Assembly (NCBI RefSeq): GCF_014636865.1
Contig: NZ_BMER01000006.1
Span: 248,001 to 312,000 of the forward strand
DNA from: Parapedobacter pyrenivorans
GTDB taxonomy: Bacteria > Bacteroidota > Bacteroidia > Sphingobacteriales > Sphingobacteriaceae
Reading direction: 5' to 3'
DNA length: 64,000 nt
Shown here: one piece after another, positions 17,501 to 26,100 of the stretch
Layout of the letters: each line of letters starts with the position of its first letter
Position numbering within the stretch: the first letter of the stretch is position 1
The notes under the pieces: model-generated
The model's input: only the letters and a program-made list of their open reading frames with translations
The model's database searches: none
Told to the model about the DNA's origin: nothing
Translations under genes and position numbers: made by a program

Positions 17501-18556
17501 CGTGATTTGAATATCGAGCTTACCGCCGTGAAATTGAACAACCGGAATTATACGACTTCGTTTCAGTATTCAGCGGCTGAAAGCGATTTCCAAAGCCTCA
17601 CTCCCGTTACGACGGGTAATTACAGCATTTCCTATCTGGCAATCGGGACGGCATTCGAGAATCATGAATCGCTCTTCCGGAAGTTTGAGCAAAACCGCCA
17701 AGCCATCTCCCAACGGCTCGGTCAATTGAACCCCAACTCATCCGGGCAAACCGACGGCTACTCGGACGGTTATGACCGCACCGCACAAGATGTGGTCGTA
17801 AATGCCTTCCTAGCAGCCTACCGGGGGAAAGACCCTGGGCGACTCAACCTCGGAAGTTTCCCCGAAATCCCGATTCCCAATTGGAATGTAACGTACAGTG
17901 GACTGAGCAAAATCCCGCTGTTCAGCGAATTCCTGACGTCACTTACGCTTCGCCATGGCTATAACACCCGCTATTCCATCAATGGGTACAATTCGCTTAT
18001 CCGATATAACGAAACTGGCGGTTTTCCTTCCGAACGGGATATCAACGAAAATTTCCTGCCCGAATTCCAGTTCCAGCAGGTTTCCATTTTTGAACAATTC
18101 ACCCCACTATTGGGGTTTGATGCGCGGTTTAAAAATAACCTCACCGCCAATGCGGAATACCGCCGTGCACGTACGCTGAACCTCAGTCTGCAAAACAGCC
18201 AGTTGGCCATGCTCAGTGATCAGTCGTTCGTATTCGGTGCGGGCTATCGCGCTACAGGTTTCCAAATGCCATTCGGCTGGTTCAGCAATTTCAGGATGAA
18301 TAATGACCTCAACTTCCGCTTGGATATCTCACTAAATGACCTGAAAACGCTTGTCTATCGTTCAGACATCAACGAGTCGGAAGTATCAGCAGGGAATAAG
18401 AGTATTTCCTATCGCCCTTCGGTAGATTACGTCATCAATCAACGGTTCAATATCCGCCTTTTCTTCGACAGCAATTCCGTACGGCCGTACACTTCGCAGA
18501 CATTCGCTACGGCTTATACGAATTTTGGGTTTAATTTGAGGTTGATGCTGCAATAA
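11519..18556 (+). CDS. sprA: SprA/Sov, outer-membrane translocon of the type IX secretion system
   Basis: A 2345-residue protein, close to the ~2400 residues of known SprA proteins. It has a signal peptide (MERTILFRCFSLFLPFLLAITGIAVAQ), SprA N-terminal motifs (IFGGNTIDIIPRGSADIS, QIGDRLKLTTNYNTEA) and a long beta-rich C-terminal half ending in an outer-membrane type strand (NFGFNLRLMLQ). SprA forms the giant 36-strand barrel through which T9SS cargo passes; in gliding species it also exports the motility adhesins. The initiation codon is TTG. An in-frame TAA at 11504-11506 leaves no ATG or GTG before the leader, and the next Met is far inside the mature protein. It sits 63 bases after ruvA and is probably in the same operon. 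No frameshift was seen. Confidence 0.95.
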   Translation: MERTILFRCFSLFLPFLLAITGIAVAQTSVDSTGNDSLKLKYPLKDLPFLNLYQKKNALDIGLPSNISREVIFDPLTRQYIVREKLGSRLYRPPQYLTIDEYQEYEGNLLKRNYWRELSDQQLTDYRQDRLIPTIYVQSEAFEKIFGGNTIDIIPRGSADISIMAQHNKNANPMFNERQRRQWGFDFDQRIQMNLTGQIGDRLKLTTNYNTEAQFDFENQIRLDYTGKDDDIIKRIELGNVSMPLNTTLISGTQALFGLKTQLQFGKLNVTGIFSQQRSQQREITIKNGAQESEFALKADEYEDNQHYFLAQYFRENFNRAMALAPILTTDVNITQIEVWVSNRSNSVDDSRDVLALMDLGEYNPYNTARIPAGGNTRYPSTGIPGEPVQLYSNRLLEILPDDARLTQSNGAQAFFQGFGANDNYAKLTYARKLREGTEYTVDRRLGFISLNMPLNNDQILAVAYRYTAGGREYQVGEFSTDVPVTPSQPQMLVAKLLKNEILKTNLPIWDLMMKNIYSIGAYGVGQNNFRFNIFRIEDESGVERPAMYEGQNTQNKLWIQLTGLDRLNPQNAQQPDGFFDFLPDITIDPERGRIMFPLVEPFGSDLAGQFLPGAEQALIDKYTYQALYDSTKVIAQQYFPNQNRYLIKGSYESEVGTEFQLGAINVPRGSVQVFAGPAPLQEGVDFMVDYDIGRVRILNQALLQSGQPIRIKMENNQLFGLQQRTMLGGRLDYMVNEKLQLGGTIMNLTERPLTQKVNIGEEPISNTMWGLDLSYNSPSRWLTRMVDKIPFLDTKEPSSISFYGEFAQLIPGHPRALNFAGTRSGITYVDDFENSRSFIDIKGAFNWQLSGTPQLFPESQLMDDLQYGFNRARFAFYNIDPIFYRSINLTPSNIGSTELSKHRVREVLEQEVFPYRESTTGLPMFLSTLDLAFYPTIRGPYNYTANSVNPDGTLANPRSRWGGMFRKIDAPDFEAQNIEFIEVWMMDPFLTNPSSQGGDLYFNLGNISEDILKDGRKAMENGMSPSGDLSQIDETNWGRVPRNQPVIQAFDNDPVARARQDIGLDGLSDVDERGFHGDFLGQMQGLLMSEAAQELTSDPSGDNFQYFRGPELDNQNAGILKRYERFNGPEGNSKTPEQSVGVETSASTLLPDGEDINRDNNMNEAEEYYQYRISLRPQDMQVGQNYISDMHTAEVELRNGRKEQVKWYQFRIPLSQYQERVGDIRDFKSIRFVRMFMTDFADTAVVRLAQVQLVRGEWRRYNSENNNAKVIADPSMGNVPLDNSTIEVAAVNIEQNGNRQPIPYVVPPGVERQLDWGNLNNNVQLNEQSLSLDVKDLRDGYGRAAYRTATNDFRAYGRLELFIHAEGQYLQDGDFRAFVRVGTDDQFNYYQYDIPLKITQAGTRDAELIWPQENRMNIRIAIFQEAKEARNKAMLNGQPWPINMPFTFFDGENRVTILGQPDISKVRFYMLGVMNPLRGSEVAPPGDDGLDRSGLFWFNELRLTDFDDKGGWAVTARMNAQLADFANVTVSGSKSTIGFGSIEQRIGERSRSDDMYFDLVTNAELGKFFPADYGLRIPLFFSYTRQVGTPEYNPLMPDIELNSALANLSRNERDSLLRATQDFTTRRSLNFTNVRKIRTNIDKPVRPWDIENLSATYAYSQHYHRDYLTEIALQKNYRAALDYTFASSDDLTFEPLKKFIKNKHLGILSDFNFNLMPSLLNFRIDVNRVYNENTLRINNSADNFLPAMGTLYNKNFSMNRLYGISWNLSKSLKLDFNATNYAIVDEPDGRLNGLKRDTLWDNFWRLGRTTDYNHMMNITYTLPIHKLPGLDWVNVDARYGTQFSWQTEPLLSMLSQEINMGNSIQNSRTIQLNPTLNMAGLYNKFGFIRNNTGLDASGATAFFTGLLTSIKNVNAAYTRVQNTFLPGYTPQTNVLGYDFDQNAPGWGFLFGSQRDIRKRAAENGWITTDTLQTQLYMTSLTEDLSIRAILEPIRDLNIELTAVKLNNRNYTTSFQYSAAESDFQSLTPVTTGNYSISYLAIGTAFENHESLFRKFEQNRQAISQRLGQLNPNSSGQTDGYSDGYDRTAQDVVVNAFLAAYRGKDPGRLNLGSFPEIPIPNWNVTYSGLSKIPLFSEFLTSLTLRHGYNTRYSINGYNSLIRYNETGGFPSERDINENFLPEFQFQQVSIFEQFTPLLGFDARFKNNLTANAEYRRARTLNLSLQNSQLAMLSDQSFVFGAGYRATGFQMPFGWFSNFRMNNDLNFRLDISLNDLKTLVYRSDINESEVSAGNKSISYRPSVDYVINQRFNIRLFFDSNSVRPYTSQTFATAYTNFGFNLRLMLQ

Positions 18557-18567
18557 TAGGTAGATTA

Positions 18568-18630
18568 GAAAGTCCAAAAGGAATTGTCACGCTCACTTCG
18601 TTCACGCCACGAGGTTCCTTTTGGACTTTC
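18568..18630. terminator. Bidirectional terminator between convergent sprA and lipoprotein gene
   Basis: GAAAGTCCAAAAGGAA (18568-18583) is exactly complementary to TTCCTTTTGGACTTTC (18615-18630). The 16-bp perfect stem carries A/T runs in its arms and encloses a 31-nt loop. It lies 12 bases after the sprA stop and 10 bases before the stop of the leftward gene, so it can serve both transcripts. Confidence 0.75.
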
Positions 18631-18639
18631 CACTCCGGT

Positions 18640-19869
18640 TTATTTTACTAATGTTCCCCAAAAACTGATTTCAGCAAGTAAAATACGCGGGGGCTGAGTA
18701 GGATTGAAATGTTCCAAGCTTCTGAACCTGATGTACCTTACCGTGGCATCGGGATCGACCGAAGCACCCGGTACAAATTCAAAATCTAACCCATTGTCGG
18801 AAAGTGCAATATCTTCACTTGTAGGAGCCTGCCAGGGATCGGCCATTCCATTGCCTGACGGTTGAACACATTCAAATCGACCCAAAAGCGTCCAGCTATC
18901 GTCCAGACTGCCATCCGGATTGGGGGCTAATGACCCATATACTTCAAATACCCGTGGGTGGCCCCTGTTCCAACGATCGTCGTCGCTGTTACGCGGCCAT
19001 AGCTTCATCCTATCCAGTTTCGCTTTGACCCCTAAATCCCACGTAAATGTACTGGGTATGGCGGCTGGATCTGCAGAGTGCATGAAATTGGTGGTGTTGC
19101 CGTCCCAAAAATTTCCTAAGGGATAACCGCCATTGATTTCTACATCGCCGGGCATAAGGTTTTCAATCCAGGTGGTCTTTGGAATCAGCACCACCGGATC
19201 GATCATCGTTTCGACCGTTGGCGCCTGGAATAAATCGATTGCCAGCGAGTCGGGCTTATGTGTCGTACTGTAGGATAAAGGCCTATCGATGTCAAAGCCG
19301 GGAAGCAGCGTTTCGGTTTCCGTGGTATCGACACCCGTGGTCTGGCTGTTTCCGTTTATGTCGGTCCAGTTTAACCGGATGCCTACTTCTGTTCCTTCGA
19401 CGGTGCCCCAATTCAGTGTAACGTCTCGCCCGTCGTAAAACGTGCTTTTCAACAAACGATTGGTCAGCAGGCCCTGGTAGCCGTCGCCATATACCGTACC
19501 CAGTATTTCAATAGGAATAGACTCATTCCCTTCATCGTCATAGGTATGGATCATAAAGGAATAGGTATTCTCGCTAATCGGGTCGATAATATAACTGACC
19601 GTATCCATATCTGCGGTTACGGGCAATTCCACCGAATCGGTGGAATTGTTCCAGAATATCCTTGCTTTCTGCACCCTCGGATCGGTACCACGCAGCCACG
19701 ATAGTTTGATGCGGTTATTTCCGGGATGGGCAGCGGGCTGTTGCGCCGGCCCCGGATAGATCAATCCGTTTGGAACCACGTACCCCTCGTAAATCTCCGT
19801 CTCGCTATCGCATGAAGCGCATCCCAATACGATCCCCATACAGATGACAACTATTGCATTCTTCATCAC
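18640..19869 (-). CDS. SusCD-associated surface lipoprotein (DUF4998-like N-terminus, discoidin-like C-terminus)
   Basis: A 409-residue predicted lipoprotein (hydrophobic leader ending in VLGCASCDS; the exact lipid-bearing Cys is ambiguous). The N-terminal half has a fibronectin-like pattern with NNRIKLSWLRGTDPRVQKA, as in DUF4998 proteins. The C-terminal half from about residue 235 (TFTWDLGVKAKLDRMKLWPR, then GHPRVFEVYGS) matches the DUF5000/F5-F8-type-C-like carbohydrate-binding fold. The same C-terminal pattern recurs in the neighbour at 19893-21104, so the pair looks like a divergent duplication. Last gene of the ECF/FecR-controlled cluster, 23 bases after its neighbour. Likely a surface glycan-binding protein assisting SusC/SusD; the ligand is unknown. 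Confidence 0.8.
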   Translation of the reverse strand: MMKNAIVVICMGIVLGCASCDSETEIYEGYVVPNGLIYPGPAQQPAAHPGNNRIKLSWLRGTDPRVQKARIFWNNSTDSVELPVTADMDTVSYIIDPISENTYSFMIHTYDDEGNESIPIEILGTVYGDGYQGLLTNRLLKSTFYDGRDVTLNWGTVEGTEVGIRLNWTDINGNSQTTGVDTTETETLLPGFDIDRPLSYSTTHKPDSLAIDLFQAPTVETMIDPVVLIPKTTWIENLMPGDVEINGGYPLGNFWDGNTTNFMHSADPAAIPSTFTWDLGVKAKLDRMKLWPRNSDDDRWNRGHPRVFEVYGSLAPNPDGSLDDSWTLLGRFECVQPSGNGMADPWQAPTSEDIALSDNGLDFEFVPGASVDPDATVRYIRFRSLEHFNPTQPPRILLAEISFWGTLVK

Positions 19870-19892
19870 AAATAATTGTTAATGGTTTAACT

Positions 19893-21104
19893 TTAATTGA
19901 TTAATTCGCCCCAAAAACTCAATTCCAAAACATGGACATTTGAAAACGATGCATTGGCATACGTGGATACGGTCCTGAACCGAACGTACCGGATTGGGGT
20001 GAACGGATCCGGGGCGAAATCACTCACGGCAAATTCAAAGTCGATGCCTTCATCGGCAAAAGCAATATCTTCCTGGGTAATTTGTGCTCCTGGACCGGAT
20101 GGCTTTAAACTCTCAAATCGTCCGAGCGGTATCCAACTGTCGTCGAGCTCCCCGGTAGGGTTGGGCGAGACCGAGCCCCATATTTCAAATACTTTTGCAT
20201 GCCCCCTAGCCCACCTGTCATCGGCATGCTTGCGGGGCCAGTATTTTAAGCGACTTAGCTTGACGGTCCTTCCCAAATCCCAGGTGAGGTTGTGGGGAAG
20301 CATTTGGGTTTCCAGGCCATGAAATCCATCCTGATCGTAATTCTCATCCCAGATTCTGGTTATTGGGTAGCTTGCGTTAACCGGCGGGATATCACCGGGC
20401 AACGTATAATCGTTCCACGTGGATTTGGGAATAAACTCTTCAAACCACGGTGTCACCGTAGCGGTCAGGGTATCGGAAAAATTGCCCCACCGATCGCGGA
20501 TATACATCGCAAATTCCTGCTCTTCTGGATCTAAACCGTCAACTCCGCGATACGTAAACGATCCTTTTGGCGTAGCGGTATAATACGTGATTACCTCGCT
20601 CATGTACCCTAAATTCGCCGTATCCGCCATTAATACGATGGCCAAATTTGCTTCCTCGGGGTTCTCGAAATCGATTGCCACCCCTCCAAACGTATCCCTG
20701 AACTTTTTGATTGCCAGTTGTACGGGGGCCGTTGTTGGATTGATTTGTACGATATAGGGTTCCGATTCCTTTTCATTCTTCCCTACGGAATACAGTTTAA
20801 CATCGTAGGTGGTTGGGGTACCGAACCCTTCAAGCACCAGGGAGTCTTTGAAATACGACGATTTGGTTTCGCGTATCACCCCGGGTTTGATTTCATATTC
20901 GGCACGGATGTAATTCAAGTTCCTATCCACTGGCAGTTTATACTTTAATACCGCTCCGCCCGGCTTGTTCTCTACCATTACATTTGTCACCTGGCTTGGG
21001 GCCGCAGCGGTATCGTCGATAAAATCAATACGTCCCTCCTCCTTGCAACTGATCCATAGCATCGACATGAGTAAGCTTGTGATCGCTATAATTCTATTTT
21101 TCAT
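19893..21104 (-). CDS. SusCD-associated surface lipoprotein (DUF4959-DUF5126-DUF5000 type)
   Basis: A 403-residue lipoprotein with leader MKNRIIAITSLLMSMLWISC (lipobox WISC). The N-terminal fibronectin-like domain (PSQVTNVMVENKPGGAVLKY) is of the DUF4959 type. A middle domain covers roughly 115-235. The C-terminal discoidin-like domain contains NLTWDLGRTVKLSRLKYWPR and GHAKVFEIWGS, closely parallel to the downstream lipoprotein. Proteins with this layout usually sit directly after susD in Bacteroidota and are thought to bind host or plant glycans at the cell surface. It follows susD after 104 bases. Confidence 0.85.
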   Translation of the reverse strand: MKNRIIAITSLLMSMLWISCKEEGRIDFIDDTAAAPSQVTNVMVENKPGGAVLKYKLPVDRNLNYIRAEYEIKPGVIRETKSSYFKDSLVLEGFGTPTTYDVKLYSVGKNEKESEPYIVQINPTTAPVQLAIKKFRDTFGGVAIDFENPEEANLAIVLMADTANLGYMSEVITYYTATPKGSFTYRGVDGLDPEEQEFAMYIRDRWGNFSDTLTATVTPWFEEFIPKSTWNDYTLPGDIPPVNASYPITRIWDENYDQDGFHGLETQMLPHNLTWDLGRTVKLSRLKYWPRKHADDRWARGHAKVFEIWGSVSPNPTGELDDSWIPLGRFESLKPSGPGAQITQEDIAFADEGIDFEFAVSDFAPDPFTPIRYVRFRTVSTYANASFSNVHVLELSFWGELIN

Positions 21105-21208
21105 CGTGTATAATTTGTTTTTTAACGGTGATGAAGCTTATCAGATTTATTCATTCCACTGTGTGGTCTGAAAAATCATGATGGTTTCATGATGTGATGT
21201 TTTAATCG

Positions 21209-23152
21209 TTACCAGCCAATATTTTGTACCAAGTTTGGGTTCACTTCAATATCACTGGTTCTGATCGGCCAGAAATAGTCGCGAATGCCAAATTTTTGTT
21301 CTAACAAAAGCTGTGGCTGATACATCAACCGGTTAACTTCTTCTTCCGTACCATCAATTGTAGACACCATCATGTTCCACCCTTGCAGTGGGGTATGGTA
21401 TTCAGTCGGTGCTGTTTTCCATCGCCGTATATCCCAAAAGCGTTGCCCTTCGAACGAAAGTTCGATCAAGCGCTCCTTCTGGATAATTGCACGCAAACCA
21501 GTTTGGGTGTTGTATTTCTGATTATTGGTATAGGTATCCCAGGATTCCTTCACGCCCTTCAGACCGGCACGGGCACGAACCTGATCGATGTACTGAAACA
21601 GTTCGGCGCTATTGGATCCGTTAGGTCCATCCGCCTCGTTTATCGCTTCTGCATACAACAGATAAAGATCGCTCAACCGCATAACGGGCCAGGCATAACT
21701 GGGTGAAGATATGCTGTTGATGGCATTAAGCTGGGCCTCATAAGGAATAAACTTTTTAGGGAGATAGCCGGTCCAGTTGCCCTGCCCTTGCGAGCCATCT
21801 GTTTCGCCGACTTTAAAGCCAAGGTACCTTAGCGACAATGCATCTTTATCATTATATTGCCCTGCTCCGAACCATACGCCGCCATCGAAGCCCACCCAGG
21901 CATAAAAACGGGGTTCACGGTCGAAATGCATATCAATCGTGGTTCTTCCCTGCCGGATATACAGTTTATCCGCTGCCTGCGCAGTTCGCAGGTTGTACAG
22001 ATCGCCGACGTTTCTTGTTTTGTCCTCACTAAGCGGCACACCGTTTTCGGTATAAAACATTTCGGCGATCTTGATCGGCATACCCAGCCATTGACTAATA
22101 TCGTTGCTGTTTACGTAATCTGGATTTAGCTTGGGCATAGACGCATGAATCATCCCGCCGCTTCCGGGAATTGAAATCATCTGCGTGTTTGCCCAGATAA
22201 TTTCACTGTTTGAACGTAAATTAAACGCATTCCGGAGGGTTATATTTAAACGGGTTGTATCGGTATACCGGTTAGCCGCATCGTCAAACGTATATAACAG
22301 CATACCCGCTTCATGGCAAATATCAATCGCTTCTTTACAGGCAGCCACCGCAGACTCCCATTTTTCGGGTCTGAAGGTTGCATCGAACAGGAGCGTACCG
22401 TCGTGGTTTTGTAGCGTTGCCTGATCGTTGTTGCCGTTGAATAGCGGACTTGCTGCCGTAACGAGCACCTTCGCCTTAAGCGCAAGTGCGATGGGCTTGG
22501 TAATGCGCCCATAATCGCTCGCCGGGTCCAATATAATCGTCGGCAGCATGTCGCCTTCGCTTGCTTCGTCCAGCAACTGCACGATGTAATTGAAACATTC
22601 GTCTACCGGAGCCCGTTCCACCTTTACGGCATACACATCCGCATCCACCGGCATATTTTCCCGGATCAGGGGTACCGGCCCGTACATCTGCACCAGACTG
22701 AAATGATAGTAAGCCTTTAACACTTTTGCCTCAGCGGCCCATTGTTCCCGCTCCCAAGCGGGTAAGTCAGGTACCAAATCGACATTTTCCAGAAAGGTGT
22801 TGCACACCCGTAACGCCTCATACATACCCTGCCATCTCGGAAGCACCGGACTGGTTGCATTTTGCAATCCTTCGCTGATATTCAAACCGGCGAGTGAAAA
22901 CCGGTTGGAAAAATGGGTGGTTCTCCTGGTCCAGATGTCGTCGCCTCCCAATGTAGTAGGATCACCCGACCCGCCATTTTTTGGCATATAGGAATAACAG
23001 GTCGCCAGATATTTACGGGCCTGTGTTCTCGAATTGAAGGCCATATCTAAGGTTGCGATACCATCGGGTACCACGTCCAGCCAATCGCCGCAGGCGGTTA
23101 AGCTCATTATCGCGGCAACCATTATAAATTTTAATTTTTTCATGTCGCTCAT
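21209..23152 (-). CDS. SusD/RagB-family nutrient-binding lipoprotein
   Basis: A 647-residue SusD-like protein with a lipoprotein leader (MKKLKFIMVAAIMSLTAC). Typical SusD features are the N-terminal TPR-like helices (WQGMYEALRVCNTFLENVDL, EAKVLKAYYHFSLVQMYGPVPLI) and the C-terminal block LSDLYLLYAEAINEA followed by ERLIELSFEGQRFWDIRRWK. It binds substrate at the cell surface and caps the SusC channel. Translation may start at 23152 (MSDMKK) or at 23143 (MKK); the gene begins 6 bases after the susC stop. It is part of the sigma/FecR-controlled operon. Confidence 0.94.
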   Translation of the reverse strand: MSDMKKLKFIMVAAIMSLTACGDWLDVVPDGIATLDMAFNSRTQARKYLATCYSYMPKNGGSGDPTTLGGDDIWTRRTTHFSNRFSLAGLNISEGLQNATSPVLPRWQGMYEALRVCNTFLENVDLVPDLPAWEREQWAAEAKVLKAYYHFSLVQMYGPVPLIRENMPVDADVYAVKVERAPVDECFNYIVQLLDEASEGDMLPTIILDPASDYGRITKPIALALKAKVLVTAASPLFNGNNDQATLQNHDGTLLFDATFRPEKWESAVAACKEAIDICHEAGMLLYTFDDAANRYTDTTRLNITLRNAFNLRSNSEIIWANTQMISIPGSGGMIHASMPKLNPDYVNSNDISQWLGMPIKIAEMFYTENGVPLSEDKTRNVGDLYNLRTAQAADKLYIRQGRTTIDMHFDREPRFYAWVGFDGGVWFGAGQYNDKDALSLRYLGFKVGETDGSQGQGNWTGYLPKKFIPYEAQLNAINSISSPSYAWPVMRLSDLYLLYAEAINEADGPNGSNSAELFQYIDQVRARAGLKGVKESWDTYTNNQKYNTQTGLRAIIQKERLIELSFEGQRFWDIRRWKTAPTEYHTPLQGWNMMVSTIDGTEEEVNRLMYQPQLLLEQKFGIRDYFWPIRTSDIEVNPNLVQNIGW

Positions 23153-23158
23153 ACTTAA

Positions 23159-26100
23159 CTAGTTGAAAGCAAAATTTATCCCCACATTAAATACCCGCTG
23201 ATTGGGATACCCTAAGCCATTACCGGCCATTTCCACATCCCACATTTTAAATTTACTGAAGACCAGCAGGTTGGTGCCACTGAGATAAATCCGCAGATTA
23301 TTCATTTTGATCCGTTCGGTTAATCGATTGGGTACGGTATAGCCCAACTCCGCCTGCTTAACGCGCAGGAAATTACCATTGCGCATAAACCAGGTGTTGC
23401 GTTGGTCTGAAGGCCACTGTAAGCCATTTCCATCAACATAGGCTCCCGGAACATTGTTGGTGTTGACCGCGATATCCAATCGGGGCCAGGTAGCATATAA
23501 ATTTTGATTTTCTTCAGACCAGTAACTGTCGGCATAGGCTTGAAGAATCTGGGCGTCACCAAGAAAGGGAGCCGTACTGTGTGCGTTGATCCAAAACGAC
23601 TGCCGGGCAGCACCCTGTAGAAACACCGAAAAATCAAATCCTTTGTATCCCATTGAAACCCCAAATCCATAAACGATTTCAGGAACTGTAGGATAACCTA
23701 AGGGAACCCTATCTGCTTCGGTAATCTGACCATCCCGGTTTACATCCAAGTACTTGATATCTCCGCCGCCATATTCCGAAGTACCTACATTTTGCGGAGG
23801 CGAACTGGCTGCTTCTGCATCGTCTACAAAAAGCCGCTCGGCAATATACCCGGTTGCCTGATTTAACGACATGCCCACTCTCGAGCGCCAGGGCTCGTTA
23901 TATTCCGGCTCTTCATACACGTCGAATTGGCTGGTTGCATACGTGAAATTTGCACGCGCCGAAGACCAAAAATCTGGATTCCAGCTTTTCTGGTATTCCA
24001 GCATCATATCCACACCTTTACCCGACGCTTCGCCGACATTGGCGCGCGGTGTTGCCGTCAATCCCATGGTATTGGGGATACTTGCCCGCGTCATCAGGAT
24101 ATTGTCTCTTTTTTCGGTAAAGTATTCCGTAACGATATTCAGCTCATTCCACAAACCTAATTCAAGCGCAAAATTCTGCTTATAGGCCTTTTCCCAGGAG
24201 ATGTAGGGGTTGGCGTACCTACTGATGGTGATTCCGTTATAAACGGTATTATATTCCGATCCGAAAATGGCTCGTCTTCCTTCATTATTCATATTCACTT
24301 CGGAAAGGTAAAAAAATCGGTCTTCGGCTCCACCAATCTGGTCATTCCCGATTAAACCATAGGTGTAACGCAGTTTCAGGTTGCTGACCACAGGTTTTAT
24401 ATCTTCCCAAAATGGTTCGTTGGAGATCAGCCATGCCGCGCCGGCCGATGGGAAAAATCCGAAGCGGTTGTTGATATCAAAACGTTCGCTTCCGTTGTAA
24501 CCAAAGTTAAACTCGGCAAAATACCGGGAGTCATACGAATACGTTGCCCGCCCCGACAAACCGACATTCCGGGAAGGGAGTGACAATTGCAACGACCCTG
24601 CATTTGCCGTCAGCGTTTCCCGTGCCTGAAACACCAACATACTGCTGAGGTTGTTTTTCCCGAAATCACGGACATAGTTTAAGGCGCCCTCAAAATAAAA
24701 CGAAGAATACTGTTCCCTTTCCCCGGGCAATTCGCCGTAGCCTAAATACTCGGTACCAATATCGGTTTCTATTAACTTGTAATCTCCTGTCAACCGATTA
24801 TACCTGCCTATTTCATGATAAAACGGATTATAAGACCTGTTGACCGCAAATTGTGATAAGCGGCTGATATTTAGCATCCCTCTGCCGGACAATCCTGCTG
24901 TAAGGAAATTCAGATCCTGCTTCAATTCGACCTGGGCCAATATCTGCGAGCGCGACTTTTCTTTGTAACCGCGAACCATCTCCGCGTAGGGATTGATTTT
25001 ACTGTTGTTGAAGTTGCCGAACAGAATATGCTGCGCATATTGGAAATCTTCATCGGCCGGGTAATAAGCCGGGAACAGCACCGGATTGGAATGTACCATC
25101 AAATTGTACATGTCGGCCCCTCCACGCAATGGCCCCCTGTATTCTTCGAAATTGGCACTCAGACGCACGATCAATTCGGTAGTATTGGTCAAATCAATAT
25201 TGACATTCGAACGCAAATCGTAGTTATTGATGGTAATGTTATTGTTGAAATTATTGCGCTTGTCTACGTTGAGGATGCCATTGTCGCGATTGAATGAACC
25301 GGCAACGTAGTAACGTGCAACACCGCCACCGCCGCTGACATTCACATTGCTGCGTTGATTCATCGTGAACTCCTTAAACAACATCTTCTCCCAGTCGTTT
25401 GCAGGATAGATAAGCGGATACCTCCCTTGCTCCGTCATTTCAATCTTTTCCTGCGAATACAGAATGGTGCCCAGGGGATCTCGGGTAAGGATTGCCTCGT
25501 TATGCATTTTCATGTACGTTACGGGGTCGGCAACGTCAACCGTCTGCGTTGGCGCCGATATCGAATTTTCGAAGCGGAACGAAAATTTTGCCGGACCTTC
25601 TTTACCTTGTTTCGTAGTGACCAGAATCACCCCGTTTGCTCCCCGGGAACCGTATAAAGCGGTTGCGGTCGCGTCCTTCAATATGGAGAAACTCTGAATA
25701 TCGTCCGGCCGAAGGCGGGCAAGATCGTTTGGCGTGAGTTGTATCCCGTCGATCAGTATCAGGGGATTGGTGTTTGTTCCAAAAGTCGTTATTCCCCGGA
25801 CAAAGAAGTCGGCGTTGTCTTGCCCGGGTTCGCCGCTTCGCTGATACGCGATAACACCCGCCGCCTGCCCCGCCAGTGCGGTGGTTAGGTTACTGGACGG
25901 TACCCTCAAGTCGCCAGGGCTGACGGACGTGACCGAGCCGACCACTTCCCTCTTCTTCTGTGTACCGAAGCCCACCACGACCACGTCATCAAGCATCGAG
26001 GCCGATATTTCAAGTACGATATCGATTTCCCGTTGGCTGCCTACCTCCACTTCTTGGGTATGATAGCCCACCATTGTATAGACCAGAACGGCCTTTTCTG

